In this document: one piece after another, positions 38,659 to 46,909 of the stretch
How positions within the stretch are numbered: position 1 is the first letter of the stretch
Layout of the letters: every line of letters begins with the position of its first letter
From: Pontivivens ytuae
GTDB taxonomy: Bacteria; Pseudomonadota; Alphaproteobacteria; Rhodobacterales; Rhodobacteraceae
DNA length: 64,000 nucleotides
Assembly: GCF_015679265.1 (NCBI RefSeq)
Contig: NZ_CP064942.1
Span: 2,770,001-2,834,000, forward strand
Reading direction: 5' to 3'
Translations under genes and position numbers: made by a program
The notes under the pieces: model-generated
The model's input: only the letters and a program-made list of their open reading frames with translations
Told to the model about the DNA's origin: nothing
The model's database searches: none

Positions 38659-39999
38659 ATGCTCAGAGTTGTGTTTAGCGCGGTCGTGCTGACCGTGGGC
38701 GCCCTGTTCGGCGCAGCCCCCGCCGTGCAGGCCGCCCCCTATGCGGCCATAGTCATCGACGCGCGGGACGGCGACGTCCTGCATTCGCGGAATGCGGACA
38801 CCCGTCTGCATCCGGCGTCGCTCACCAAGATGATGACGCTCTACCTCGCCTTCGAGGCGGTGGAGAATGGAACCCTGGATCTGGATCAGCAGATCCGGAT
38901 CTCGCGCAATGCGGCCTCCGAGCCGCCGTCAAAGCTCGGCCTGCGGGCGGGGCAACGCATCTCGCTGCGCTATCTCATCCGGGCCGCCGCCATCCGGTCT
39001 GCCAACGACGCCGCGACCGCGATCGGCGAGGCCGTCGCCGGGTCCGAGACGGCGTTCTCCCAGCTGATGACCGAGACGGCGCGCTCGCTGAACATGAACT
39101 CCACGACGTTCCGCAACGCGCACGGCCTGACCGCGAGCGGGCACATGTCGACGGCGCGCGACATGGCGCAGCTCTCGCGGCACCTCTTCTACGACTACCC
39201 GCAGTACTACAACATCTTCGGCCGGACGAGCGCGAGCGCGGGCATCGCGAACGTACGCAACACCAACCGGCGGCTCCTCAACAACTACCGCGGGGCAGAC
39301 GGGATCAAGACCGGCTACACGCGGGCGGCGGGCTACAACCTCGCGGCCTCCGCCGAGCGCGGGCAGGAGCGGGTAATCGCCGTGATCTTCGGCGGCCGCA
39401 GCTCCGACTGGCGCTATCACCGCATGGTGGAGCTCCTGAACATGGGCTTCGAGCGCGCGCCCGCGCGCGTCGCCACCATCCGCCCGCAGCGGGCTGAGAC
39501 CGGCGCCATCATGGCGTCCGTGCGCCCGATGCCGCGCGGCACCAGCGAGGTGACGCAGCTCATGGCAGCGGCGAGCGTGGTGGGCAACGCCATCGTGCCG
39601 CAGGCGCAGGCCGCCACCACCGCATCCGCCTTCGCCCCGTCGCCCACGGCGATGCGCCTGCGCTCCGACAGCGCGAGCCTCGCGGCCCTGGCCGAGCGCA
39701 GCGTGACCGGCGTGGCGCCCATGGCGGCCCCGCGGCCGGAGCCACGCACGGGCGACTGGGCGGTGCAGCTCGGCGCCTACCGCAACCCGGACTACGCGGA
39801 ATCGGTGCTGACAAACGCGCTCGCCAGCGAGGTCGCCGCGCTCAACAGCGCCCGGCGCCAGGTGTCCGAGACGGTGGTCAACGGCGTCAACCTGCATGAG
39901 GCGCAGTTCATCGGGATGAGCCAGGAGGAAGCGACCGCCGTCTGCTCCAGCCTTCGCGCGCAGAACCGAATCTGCCGGCTGGTCGAGCCCAGCAGCTAG
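38659..39999 (+). CDS. D-alanyl-D-alanine carboxypeptidase with SPOR domain
   Basis: A 446-residue exported penicillin-binding protein of the S11/DacF type that trims peptidoglycan stem peptides. Residues 1-26 are a signal peptide (ending VQAA). The catalytic motifs are SLTK at 54-57, SAN at 114-116 and KTG at 217-219. A low-complexity linker leads to a C-terminal SPOR domain (GDWAVQLGAYRNPDYAESVL), which binds glycan at the septum. ATG at 38659 follows GTCGGAGAAACCG; a GTG nine codons upstream is less likely. A convergent terminator follows. Confidence 0.93.
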   Translation: MLRVVFSAVVLTVGALFGAAPAVQAAPYAAIVIDARDGDVLHSRNADTRLHPASLTKMMTLYLAFEAVENGTLDLDQQIRISRNAASEPPSKLGLRAGQRISLRYLIRAAAIRSANDAATAIGEAVAGSETAFSQLMTETARSLNMNSTTFRNAHGLTASGHMSTARDMAQLSRHLFYDYPQYYNIFGRTSASAGIANVRNTNRRLLNNYRGADGIKTGYTRAAGYNLAASAERGQERVIAVIFGGRSSDWRYHRMVELLNMGFERAPARVATIRPQRAETGAIMASVRPMPRGTSEVTQLMAAASVVGNAIVPQAQAATTASAFAPSPTAMRLRSDSASLAALAERSVTGVAPMAAPRPEPRTGDWAVQLGAYRNPDYAESVLTNALASEVAALNSARRQVSETVVNGVNLHEAQFIGMSQEEATAVCSSLRAQNRICRLVEPSS

Positions 40000-40026
40000 C
40001 TGGCGGACAGGACCACGAGCAACGTC

Positions 40027-40057
40027 GAAGGCGCCGCCCCTCGGGTCTGGCGCCTTC
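40027..40057. terminator. Terminator between dac-type gene and mipZ
   Basis: GAAGGCGCC and GGCGCCTTC pair perfectly around a 13-base loop, followed by TTC. It lies between convergent genes and may serve both. Confidence 0.75.
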
Positions 40058-40073
40058 TTCATGGCCGGACGGC

Positions 40074-40883
40074 TCAGAACTTCAGCTTCACGTCCGGAAG
40101 CTGAAGCGCCTTGACCACGTCGCGCACCTCCTGCCGGGCGGCAAGGTTGGAGATGTTGAGGCTGATCTCTCCGGTGTCCTTCAGATCGAGCAGGGTGAGC
40201 CCCGACAGGAACATCTCGCGAAAGATCACCCGCTCGCCGAAACCGGGGATCACGCGGAAGCCGATGCGCTTCGACAACTCCTGCAGCGCCGAGCCCACGC
40301 GCCGCTTGTTGCGCGCGTTCAGCGTCGAGATCCGGTTGCGCAGCACCACCCAGTCCACCGGCTTCAGACCGGCGGAGGCGCGGAGCTGGCGCGCCTTCCA
40401 CACCATCTCCGAATAAACGCTGGGGCCCTTCACCTTCCCGGTCTCCGGGTCCAGCCGCGCCAGAAGGTCGAAGTCGATCAGGCTGTCGTTCATCGGCGTG
40501 ATCAGTGTGTCCGCCGCCGCATGGGCCATCTGGGCATAGCGCGTGTGCGAGCCCGGGCAGTCGATCAGGATGAAGGAGCAGGTCTCGTCCAGCCGGTTCA
40601 GCGCGTCGGCAAAGCGCGTCTCCTCCTCCGCCTGTGCGGCGCTGACGCTGTCCAGCGTGGAGTAGTCGAGCACCTCGCGCACCGGCATGGGCAGCTTGGT
40701 GCCCGTCCGCTTCACGAACGCCTCGCGGTTCTCCAGGTAGCGAAAGAAGCTCTTCTGCCGCAGGTCGAGGTCGATGACGCCGACCTGGTGGCCGCAGCGG
40801 GACAGGGCGGCGAAGAGGTGCATGGAGGTGGTCGACTTGCCCGAACCGCCCTTCTCGTTTCCGAGCACCACGATATGCGCCAA
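40074..40883 (-). CDS. mipZ: Division-plane positioning ATPase MipZ
   Basis: MipZ is a ParA-like ATPase that forms a gradient from ParB at the poles and blocks FtsZ assembly away from midcell, mainly in alphaproteobacteria. The 269-residue protein has the deviant Walker A VLGNEKGGSGKSTTSMHL at 6-23, DLDLRQKSFFRYLENR near 38-53 and the switch region FILIDCPGSHTRYAQMAH near 103-120. The sequence agrees with MipZ rather than ParA in YSEMVWKARQLRAS and RNRISTLNARNK. Start at 40883 follows GGGAGGGGTCATTGGCG. Downstream of rpmE but separated by a terminator. Confidence 0.94.
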   Translation of the reverse strand: MAHIVVLGNEKGGSGKSTTSMHLFAALSRCGHQVGVIDLDLRQKSFFRYLENREAFVKRTGTKLPMPVREVLDYSTLDSVSAAQAEEETRFADALNRLDETCSFILIDCPGSHTRYAQMAHAAADTLITPMNDSLIDFDLLARLDPETGKVKGPSVYSEMVWKARQLRASAGLKPVDWVVLRNRISTLNARNKRRVGSALQELSKRIGFRVIPGFGERVIFREMFLSGLTLLDLKDTGEISLNISNLAARQEVRDVVKALQLPDVKLKF

Positions 40884-40902
40884 TGACCCCTCCCGGATTC
40901 AA

Positions 40903-40930
40903 GAAAGCGCGCCCGACCGGACGCGCTTTC
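40903..40930 (-). terminator. rpmE terminator
   Basis: GAAAGCGCG and CGCGCTTTC pair around an 10-base spacer; on the minus strand TTTCTTGAATCC follows. It separates rpmE from mipZ. Confidence 0.75.
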
Positions 40931-40964
40931 CCTTGAATATCGCAGCCCCCGGATGGGGGAAAGA

Positions 40965-41186
40965 TCAGAAGCCGAGACCGTCGTACTTCGCCTTGAACTT
41001 CGACACGCGGCCGCCGGTATCCATCAGGCGGGTGCCGCCGCCGGTCCACGCCGGGTGGGCGGAGGGGTCGATGTCGAGGTTGAGCTGTGCGCCTTCCGAC
41101 CCGTAGGTGGAGCGCATCTGCACGATGGTGCCGTCGGTCATCTTCACGTCGATGACGTGGTAGTCGGGGTGAATGTCTTTTTTCAT
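40965..41186 (-). CDS. rpmE: 50S ribosomal protein L31 (bL31)
   Basis: A 73-residue ribosomal protein. It starts [20 protein letters not shown] and ends [10 protein letters not shown], the standard bL31 ends; the middle has [24 protein letters not shown] with the usual HPAWTG. The zinc-binding cysteines of the C+ form are absent, so this is a C- (zinc-independent) L31. GGAACCAGGACC precedes the start at 41186. The upstream gene encodes a membrane protein transcribed in the same direction. Confidence 0.96.
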   Translation of the reverse strand: MKKDIHPDYHVIDVKMTDGTIVQMRSTYGSEGAQLNLDIDPSAHPAWTGGGTRLMDTGGRVSKFKAKYDGLGF

Positions 41187-41297
41187 GGTCCTGGTTCCTT
41201 CGCGCCCGACTGATCGGAGGGGACGGGCCGCTCCCCGTCGCCGGGCTGGATTGCAAGCCCGTCCGTTACTCCGGATGGGCCTGTTGTGCAAGGGGTC

Positions 41298-42179
41298 TCA
41301 GTGCTGGCGGGAGTGGCGGAGCGCCCGCAGATCCTCCGCCGAGGTCTGCGGCCCGGCCACCTGCTGCTGCACGTATTCCCGGATCGCCGCGTCGCGATCG
41401 AGCAGCGCGCCGTAGGACAGGGCGGCCGCCGTCGCGGTGGTGGCGAAGTGCAGGCTGAGATATACGGTCGCCGCAATCGGCAGCACGTAGGGCCAGTTCT
41501 CCAGCCCGGACAGGCCGAGCGCCGCCACGCCGAGCAGAGCGATCAGCGCCACGAGGATCCCGTTGATGGTCTGCGCGCAGAAATAGACGATGGTCAGCTT
41601 CCAGAAGTTGAAGGTGAGCCCGTATGTGATGTCGTGGCGGGGCGACTTCTCCGCCGCGTTGGCCGCCGTCGCCGCCATCGCCGTGCCCATCACGCCGAAG
41701 CCCGCGGCGGCGATCAGGGCGAAGAGCCAGCCCGCCGCCCCGATGAAGCGGCCAAGGTTCTGCTCCAGCTCCAGCGGCACCTCCATCGTTTGGCCCAGGG
41801 CCGCGGCCTCGACCACCACCATGAAGTCCGCACGCAACTCCGCCACGATGAGCGCACTGACCGCGGTGAAGATAACCACCTGCACGAAGTTGATCGGCAG
41901 CAGGTTCGCGTAGGCGATGCGCACCTGGGCCCGCACGAGGTTCTGGAAGGTCGGCGGCTTGGTCCGTCCCGTGGTGATCAGGGCCGAGCGCAGCGCCGCC
42001 AGCCGCACGATCGCGATGCAGGGCGTCGTCAGCAGGAGGATCAGGACGACCCGCCACAGCGGATCGTTCACATTGGTGATCAGTCCGAAATAGATGAAGG
42101 CCACCACCGTCGTCAGCGGCAGCGTCCTCAGGAACACCCGCGGTGCCCCGATCAGGCTCAGGCCCAGCATTTCCAGCAT
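41298..42179 (-). CDS. Multi-spanning membrane protein of unknown function
   Basis: A 293-residue protein with about six membrane helices (near 18-36, 43-60, 92-112, 146-170, 200-223 and 230-255). A conserved-looking tail of 40 residues (DRDAAIREYVQQQVAGPQTS) is cytoplasmic. I recognise no transporter or enzyme motif. Its position between rplS and rpmE suggests it is a stable lineage-specific companion of these ribosomal genes rather than a functional partner. MLEMLGLSLIG at 42179 was chosen because hydrophobic sequence begins there; a frame extends 20 codons further. Confidence 0.75.
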   Translation of the reverse strand: MLEMLGLSLIGAPRVFLRTLPLTTVVAFIYFGLITNVNDPLWRVVLILLLTTPCIAIVRLAALRSALITTGRTKPPTFQNLVRAQVRIAYANLLPINFVQVVIFTAVSALIVAELRADFMVVVEAAALGQTMEVPLELEQNLGRFIGAAGWLFALIAAAGFGVMGTAMAATAANAAEKSPRHDITYGLTFNFWKLTIVYFCAQTINGILVALIALLGVAALGLSGLENWPYVLPIAATVYLSLHFATTATAAALSYGALLDRDAAIREYVQQQVAGPQTSAEDLRALRHSRQH

Positions 42180-42249
42180 TGTCGGCTCCCCACGCCCCAC
42201 GCGCTTTTGCCCAGAATATCCAGCCGGTTCGGGAGGCACAAAACGAAAC

Positions 42250-42269
42250 AGGCGCCCGTGGGGGCGCCT
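42250..42269 (-). terminator. rplS terminator
   Basis: AGGCGCCC, loop, GGGCGCCT form a hairpin; on the minus strand TGTTTCGTTTTG follows, 27 bases after the rplS stop. Confidence 0.78.
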
Positions 42270-42295
42270 GCATGACTTTGCGAAGAGGTGTGACC

Positions 42296-42670
42296 TCAGC
42301 CCTTCTTCGGGCGGTAGTTGGTCTTCTCCGCGATCCGGGCGGATTTCCCGCGGCGCGCGCGCAGGTAGTAGAGCTTCGCGCGGCGCACCTTGCCGCGGCG
42401 GACCACGGTGATGCTGTCGATGTTCGGCGAGTGGAGCGGGAACACACGCTCGACACCTTCGCCGAAGGAGATCTTGCGGACGGTGAAGGAGGCGCCGATG
42501 CCCTCGCCACCATTACGGGCGATCACGACGCCCTCGTAGTTCTGGACGCGGGAGCGGGTGCCCTCGGTCACCTTGTAGCCGACGCGCACGGTGTCACCGG
42601 CGGCGAAATCGGGGATATCCTTGCCGAGCTCGGCAATCTGCTCGGCTTCGAGCGTCTGAAGCAGGTTCAT
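42296..42670 (-). CDS. rplS: 50S ribosomal protein L19 (bL19)
   Basis: A 124-residue ribosomal protein at the 30S-50S interface. It shows the family blocks [20 protein letters not shown] near 22-41, [20 protein letters not shown] near 45-64 and [20 protein letters not shown] near 74-93, followed by [28 protein letters not shown] precedes the start. It follows trmD on the same strand after a 216-base leader with two perfect hairpins. Confidence 0.97.
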   Translation of the reverse strand: MNLLQTLEAEQIAELGKDIPDFAAGDTVRVGYKVTEGTRSRVQNYEGVVIARNGGEGIGASFTVRKISFGEGVERVFPLHSPNIDSITVVRRGKVRRAKLYYLRARRGKSARIAEKTNYRPKKG

Positions 42671-42837
42671 GTCAATCTTCCTTGTGATCGCCTTTGCGGC
42701 GAATGTCTGCGCGTCCGAGAGCTTTGGGCACTGCTCGGGTCCATCCTTGGCCCGCCAGAGATCGGATCGACTTTCCTTTTGGTCATGGGCTCGACCGGTT
42801 CGAGCAGGCAGGCACCCGCTGCGCCGAATCCATCAAG

Positions 42838-42877
42838 CCGGGACGTATCCCGGTTGGCGCCCGCATACAGCGCGGGC
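42838..42877 (-). promoter_or_regulatory. Two adjacent hairpins between trmD and rplS
   Basis: CCGGGA-cgta-TCCCGG (42838-42853) and GCCCGC-atacagc-GCGGGC (42859-42877) are both perfect stems in the 216-base trmD-rplS gap. Without T-runs they look more like a transcript leader or processing signal for rplS than a terminator. The remainder of the gap shows nothing else clear. Confidence 0.5.
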
Positions 42878-42886
42878 GGCGCGGGA

Positions 42887-43663
42887 TCAACCCTTGGCGT
42901 CCTTGCGGGCCTGGTAGTCGGCCCAGAGGTCGGGGCGCCGCGCGCGGGTGATCTCCTCGGCTTGCTCCCGTCGCCACGCCTCGATCGCGGCGTGATGGCC
43001 GGACAGGAGGATGTCGGGCACCTTGCGCCCCTCCCAGTCGTTGGGGCGGGTGTATTGCGGATGCTCCAGCAGGCCGTGGGAGAAGCTCTCCTCCTCCGTC
43101 GAGGCGGCGTTGCCGAGCACGTTGGGCAGTAGGCGCACCGTGGCGTCGATCAGGGCCATGGCCGGGATCTCGCCCCCGGTCAGCACGAAATCACCGAGCG
43201 AGACCTCGATGATGCCGTGCGCCTCGATCACCCGCTCGTCCACCCCCTCGAACCGGCCGCAGAGCAGCGTGACGCCCGGGCCCGCAGCGAGCTCCCGCGC
43301 CATCGCCTGATCGAAGCGCTGCCCGCGAGGGGAGAGGTAGAGGAGCGGGCCGGTGACGGGTGCAGCGCGGATCGCGGCGTCGAGCACGTCCGGGCGCAGC
43401 ACCATGCCAGCACCGCCGCCGGTGGGGGTATCATCGACCGCGCGGTGCTTGCCGAGCCCGTGCTCACGGATATTGGTGAGCGCGAGCTGCCAGAGCCCGT
43501 CCTTCAGCGCGCGGCCTGTCAGCGATTGGCCGAGGGGGCCCGGAAACATCTCCGGATAGAGCGTCAGGACGCGCGCGGTCCAGACATTGGCCAGCACCTT
43601 CTCCTCCATCAGCGCGCGGGGCGTGGCGCTGGCGGAGATCGACTTGCGCCCAACGGAGCGCAT
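42887..43663 (-). CDS. trmD: tRNA (guanine-N1)-methyltransferase
   Basis: TrmD makes m1G37 in tRNAs reading CNN and GGG codons, preventing frameshifts. The protein (258 residues from ATG 43663) has the SPOUT trefoil-knot features: [60 protein letters not shown] and [15 protein letters not shown]. The start is uncertain: ATG 43663, an in-frame ATG at 43609 or a TTG at 43666 are possible and none has a strong ribosome site. The family B element lies between it and rimM. Confidence 0.94.
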   Translation of the reverse strand: MRSVGRKSISASATPRALMEEKVLANVWTARVLTLYPEMFPGPLGQSLTGRALKDGLWQLALTNIREHGLGKHRAVDDTPTGGGAGMVLRPDVLDAAIRAAPVTGPLLYLSPRGQRFDQAMARELAAGPGVTLLCGRFEGVDERVIEAHGIIEVSLGDFVLTGGEIPAMALIDATVRLLPNVLGNAASTEEESFSHGLLEHPQYTRPNDWEGRKVPDILLSGHHAAIEAWRREQAEEITRARRPDLWADYQARKDAKG

Positions 43664-43682
43664 CAAGTACGGCCCCTGCCAT

Positions 43683-43720
43683 GCCGGCCTCCGGCGGGGA
43701 TATTTGAAGAAGAGAGAGCG
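43683..43720 (+). repeat. Family B element between rimM and trmD
   Basis: CCGGCCTCCGGCGGGGATAT followed by TTGAAGAAGAGAGAGCG. It runs on the plus strand although both neighbouring genes are on the minus strand, so it is an exception to the post-stop placement. Confidence 0.7.
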
Positions 43721-43724
43721 CAGG

Positions 43725-44222
43725 TCATTCCGCGTCCTCCGCGATGTCGGCGACGATGCGGCCCGCGGTCAGGTCCACCGTCGGCACCGCCTCGCGCGTG
43801 AAGGGGACGAGGGTTTCACCCCTCGGCCCCATCACCTCCAGGATGTCGCCCGCGCCGTGGTCGTGGATCGCGCGGACACGGCCGAGCTCCGTCCCGCCGG
43901 TGTCGAGTACGGTGAGGCCGATCAGGTCGGTATGGTAGAACTCGTCGTCGGGTAGGGCGGGCAGCCGCTCCCGCGGCGCGTAGAGGCGCGTGCCCTTGAG
44001 CGCATCCGCCTGCTCCTTGGTCGCGATGCCGGAGAGGCGGGCGGCGAGGCCGTTCTTGATGGGGCGCGTTATGGTCACGTCGAAGGATTTGTCGGCCTTC
44101 TCGGTCACCAGCGGCGCATAGTCGGCGATCGCACCGGGGTCGGAGGTGAAGCTTTTCAGCCGCACCTCCCCCCGGACACCGAAGGCGCCTGCGATGGCGC
44201 CGACGCAGACGAGATCGCTCAT
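43725..44222 (-). CDS. rimM: Ribosome maturation factor RimM
   Basis: RimM assists maturation of the 30S head by binding S19 and the rRNA. The 165-residue protein has the N-terminal barrel [20 protein letters not shown] near 5-24 and the PRC-barrel C-terminal half with [15 protein letters not shown] near 96-110, [18 protein letters not shown] and [17 protein letters not shown]. It overlaps the bluB stop by 4 bases, so translation is coupled. Order rpsP-bluB-rimM-trmD-rplS. Confidence 0.95.
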   Translation of the reverse strand: MSDLVCVGAIAGAFGVRGEVRLKSFTSDPGAIADYAPLVTEKADKSFDVTITRPIKNGLAARLSGIATKEQADALKGTRLYAPRERLPALPDDEFYHTDLIGLTVLDTGGTELGRVRAIHDHGAGDILEVMGPRGETLVPFTREAVPTVDLTAGRIVADIAEDAE

Positions 44223-44848
44223 CGGACCAGGACCTCCGGCGGGCCGGCGGGGCTCTCCCATCCGGCGGTGACAAGCTCGGGCGTCTCGCTCTCCGCCTCG
44301 GGCCAGCCGAGGCAGAGATAGCCGACGAGACGCCAATGGGCGGGCACCGCGAGGTCGCGGGCCAGCCGTTCGGGATCGAGGATCGACACCCAGCCGAGGC
44401 CCAGCCCGCGGGCGCGGGCCGCGAGCCACAGATAGGTGATCGCGCCAACCACCGAGTAGGCGCGCGCCTCGGGCATTGTGCGGGCGCCGAGGCCCGCGCC
44501 CTTCGGCGTTTCGTCGTCGCAGAAGACGGCGAACTGCACCGGCGCCTCCCGCATCCCGGCAAGTTTCAGCGTGGCATAGCGCGCCGCCTGCTCGCCGGAA
44601 TAGCCGGCGAGGGCGTCGGCGTTCGCCGCCTCGAAGTTGGCGCGCGCGGCCTCCAATGCCTGCTCCGAGCTCACCCGGACGAAGCGCCAGGGGGCGCTGA
44701 GACCGACCGAGGGCGCGCGTTCCACCGCCGTCAGGCACGCCTCCAGCACCGCGTCGGGCACCGGATCCGTACGGAACCGACGGACGTCGCGGCGCCAGCG
44801 GAGGAGCTCATCGAGCTCGGCGGCGAAGGCGGGGGAGAAGGTGCGCAT
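44219..44848 (-). CDS. bluB: 5,6-dimethylbenzimidazole synthase
   Basis: BluB destroys reduced FMN with oxygen to make DMB, the lower ligand of cobalamin. The 209-residue protein is a nitroreductase-fold enzyme with the BluB-specific blocks [18 protein letters not shown] near 13-30, [17 protein letters not shown] near 43-59 and [18 protein letters not shown] near 152-169. Ordinary nitroreductases differ at these sites. It is inserted between rpsP and rimM and overlaps rimM by 4 bases, an unusual place for a vitamin gene. No other cobalamin gene is nearby. Confidence 0.92.
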   Translation of the reverse strand: MRTFSPAFAAELDELLRWRRDVRRFRTDPVPDAVLEACLTAVERAPSVGLSAPWRFVRVSSEQALEAARANFEAANADALAGYSGEQAARYATLKLAGMREAPVQFAVFCDDETPKGAGLGARTMPEARAYSVVGAITYLWLAARARGLGLGWVSILDPERLARDLAVPAHWRLVGYLCLGWPEAESETPELVTAGWESPAGPPEVLVR

Positions 44849-44866
44849 CGGCGGGCGCGGGGAGGA

Positions 44867-45268
44867 TCACTCCTCCGCCGCGGCTTCCTCTGCGGGCTCC
44901 TCGGCCGGTGCGGCTGCGGCCTCGGCGGCCTCCGCTTCCTTGGCGGCGCGCTCTTCTGCGCGGTCCTTCGCCTTCTGGCCCGGCTCTGCCTTCTTCATGT
45001 TGGCGCGCTCTTTTTTCTCAACGATGCCAGCGGCTTCGAGGAAGCGGGACACGCGGTCGGTGGGCTTTGCACCCTTGGACATCCAGTCCTGAACGCGCTC
45101 GAGGTCCATCTTGACGCGCTCCTCGGAGTCCTTGGGCAGGAGCGGGTTGTAGGTGCCCAGCTTCTCGATGTAGCGGCCGTCGCGAGCAAAGCGCGAGTCG
45201 GCGGCGACGATACGGTAGAACGGGCGCTTCTTGGAGCCCCCGCGGGCGAGACGGATGGTGACGGCCAT
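44867..45268 (-). CDS. rpsP: 30S ribosomal protein S16 (bS16) with an acidic/alanine tail
   Basis: The 133-residue S16 has the conserved start [20 protein letters not shown], then [20 protein letters not shown] and [19 protein letters not shown]. After about residue 90 it carries a tail of roughly 40 residues made mostly of alanine, glutamate and lysine ([20 protein letters not shown]), longer than in E. coli but common in alphaproteobacteria. AAGGAGAAACATC precedes the start. It follows the chorismate mutase gene by 42 bases. Confidence 0.96.
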   Translation of the reverse strand: MAVTIRLARGGSKKRPFYRIVAADSRFARDGRYIEKLGTYNPLLPKDSEERVKMDLERVQDWMSKGAKPTDRVSRFLEAAGIVEKKERANMKKAEPGQKAKDRAEERAAKEAEAAEAAAAPAEEPAEEAAAEE

Positions 45269-45310
45269 GATGTTTCTCCTTGATCTGGTCGTTCGTAACG
45301 GCTTGATCCC

Positions 45311-45613
45311 TCAAGCCTTTTCCTGAAACTGCTCGTGATGGCGGATCACTTCCTGAATGATGAAATTCAGGAATTTCCGCATGAAATCCGGGTCGAGATC
45401 GGCGTCGGCGGCGAGCCGTTCCAGCCGGTCGATCTGTTCCGATTCCCGGGTCGGGTCGGAAGGCGGCAGCGCGTGCTCCGCCTTCAACTGGCCCACCGCC
45501 TGGGTGCGCTTGAAGCGCTCGGCGAGGGTGTAGACGAGGATGGCGTCGAGGTTGTCGATGGCCGCGCGGTGCTCGGCCAGCACTTCGCGCGCGTGCTGAA
45601 TTGCATCAGTCAT
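45311..45613 (-). CDS. aroQ: Chorismate mutase, AroQ type
   Basis: A 100-residue all-helical chorismate mutase converting chorismate to prephenate for phenylalanine and tyrosine. The AroQ active-site residues are visible: helix 1 HRAAIDNLDAILVYTLAERF, Arg and Lys in FKRTQAVGQLKAEH near 34-47, and FMRKFLNFIIQEVIRHHEQF at the C-terminal helix. CCGGAGGGCAACG precedes the ATG. It is the first gene of the rpsP-bluB-rimM-trmD-rplS run, and three direct repeats lie directly upstream, so it probably carries the operon promoter. Confidence 0.93.
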   Translation of the reverse strand: MTDAIQHAREVLAEHRAAIDNLDAILVYTLAERFKRTQAVGQLKAEHALPPSDPTRESEQIDRLERLAADADLDPDFMRKFLNFIIQEVIRHHEQFQEKA

Positions 45614-45640
45614 CGTTGCCCTCCGGCCACGTATTTTTCG

Positions 45641-45669
45641 CGTATGACATGCGTATGATTTGCGTATGA
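45641..45669. promoter_or_regulatory. Three CGTATGA iterons with 11-base period
   Basis: CGTATGA starts at 45641, 45652 and 45663, exactly 11 bases apart, and ends 28-56 bases upstream of the chorismate mutase start codon. Spacing of one helical turn on one face of the DNA suggests a regulator-binding array overlapping the promoter. The regulator is unknown. Confidence 0.6.
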
Positions 45670-45731
45670 CACCTGTGCACCGGCGACGCGGATGTCACAG
45701 GTGGGGGATGCGGGGGTCACCCCCTCCCCGG

Positions 45732-45753
45732 CCCTCCCCCTCGAGGGGGAGGG
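45732..45753. repeat. Family C perfect palindrome
   Basis: CCCTCCCCCTC and GAGGGGGAGGG form a perfect 22-base palindrome, centred on CTCGAG, 23 bases after the stop of the minus-strand acetyltransferase gene. Related to the hairpins at 7055 and 47427. Confidence 0.75.
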
Positions 45754-45776
45754 GGCGATATGTGCGAGCGGTCCGA

Positions 45777-46349
45777 TCATGGGCGAACCTCCGGCACGTG
45801 GCGGTAGACATGGGTGCCGGGCACGGCTGCCTCGGCCACCGGGTCGCGGCGGGCGCCGAGGCGGTTTGCGAGGGCCGCCGAGCGGGTGTTGCCCGGGTCG
45901 ATGTAGCTGACGACCGTGGACCAGCCGAGCGTGTCGAAGGCGTAGGTCCGCGCGGCCATTGCCGCCTCCGCCGCGATGCCGCGGCCCTGCGCCTCGGGCA
46001 GCAGGAGGAAGCCAAGCTCGGGCTCCTCGTCCTCCCACTCCATGCCGAGGGTGACGAAGCCGAGGGTCGCGCCGCTCTCGCGATCCGCGACAGTCCAGAG
46101 GCCGGAGCCGCGCAGCAGCCAGCCCGCGCTCATCTGGCAGAAGTCGAGCCAGGCCTCCTCGGCACTCATCGGGCCGCCGATGAAGGCTGCGTCGGGGCCG
46201 GAGGCGATGCGGGCATAGGCGGCGTAGTCGGCGAGCTCCGGCGCGCGCAGCACGAGGCGCGCGGTTTCGATCCGCGGCAGCGTGGCGGCGATCCGGTCGC
46301 GCTGTGCCGCGGTGGCACCGGTGGGGGCGGTGAGGCAGGGGCGGTTCAT
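45777..46349 (-). CDS. GNAT family N-acetyltransferase (RimJ-like), third of three
   Basis: A 190-residue acetyltransferase with the RimJ/RimL-type start LPRIETARLVLRAPELADYA near 24-43, MEWEDEEPELGFLLLPEAQG near 105-124 and the acetyl-CoA loop EAQGRGIAAEAAMAARTYAF, followed by VSYIDPGNTRSAALANRLGA. Members acetylate ribosomal protein N-termini or small amines; the target here is unknown. Its start overlaps the preceding acetyltransferase by 4 bases (ATGA). Confidence 0.87.
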   Translation of the reverse strand: MNRPCLTAPTGATAAQRDRIAATLPRIETARLVLRAPELADYAAYARIASGPDAAFIGGPMSAEEAWLDFCQMSAGWLLRGSGLWTVADRESGATLGFVTLGMEWEDEEPELGFLLLPEAQGRGIAAEAAMAARTYAFDTLGWSTVVSYIDPGNTRSAALANRLGARRDPVAEAAVPGTHVYRHVPEVRP

Positions 46350-46909
46350 GCGGCGCGCTCCGGATGGAGCCACGTGCCGCAGGCTTCGTCGTGCGCGGCC
46401 GTGCCGATGTCGGAGGCGCCCATGCGCTCGGCCAGCGCGATGGAGCGGGTGTTGGCCCGGTCGATATAGCTCACGAGGCGCTGGCCTGGCAGGTGGGCGC
46501 GGGCCCACTCGCGAGAGGCCTCGGCGGCCTCGCGCGCGATACCCTTGCCTTCGGAGCCCGCGTAGAGGTTCCAGCCGAGCTCCAGCTCGGCATGGTGCGG
46601 CGGGTGATGCAGGCCCACCTGGCCGACGAGCTGCCCCTCATGCTCAACCATCCAGAAGCCGAAGCCGAAGGTGGCCCAGGTGCCGACATCGGTAAGGAAA
46701 AGGTTCCAGGCGCTGCGCAGGTCCAGCGGGCCGCCGATATGCTCCGCCCGGTCGGAGGCGTAGAAGGCCGCGTATGTCTCGAAATCGGCGAGCTGGGGCG
46801 GGCGCATCGTCAGGCGCTCGGTGGTCAGCACCGGGAACAGATCCTGCTGGCCGCCGGGAAAAGGGCCGATCCGCTCGGCGCGCGCGTGCATGTAGGGGGC
46901 GACGGTCAT
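46346..46909 (-). CDS. GNAT family N-acetyltransferase (RimJ-like), second of three
   Basis: A 187-residue relative of its two neighbours, with PVLTTERLTMRPPQLADFET near 27-46, HHAELELGWNLYAGSEGKGI near 106-125 and VSYIDRANTRSIALAERMGA near 147-166, the same framework as the other two. The tail ACGTWLHPERAA is typical of the group. It overlaps both neighbours by 4 bases, so the three are translated as a chain. Start MTVAPYMHA at 46909 was set by that overlap. Confidence 0.87.
   Translation of the reverse strand: MTVAPYMHARAERIGPFPGGQQDLFPVLTTERLTMRPPQLADFETYAAFYASDRAEHIGGPLDLRSAWNLFLTDVGTWATFGFGFWMVEHEGQLVGQVGLHHPPHHAELELGWNLYAGSEGKGIAREAAEASREWARAHLPGQRLVSYIDRANTRSIALAERMGASDIGTAAHDEACGTWLHPERAA

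Noticed and set aside
40903..40930. Possible family A member near rpmE (GCGCGCCCGACC)
   Set aside because: It shares only a few bases with family A; the arms GAAAGCGCG/CGCGCTTTC are different and form a simple terminator.
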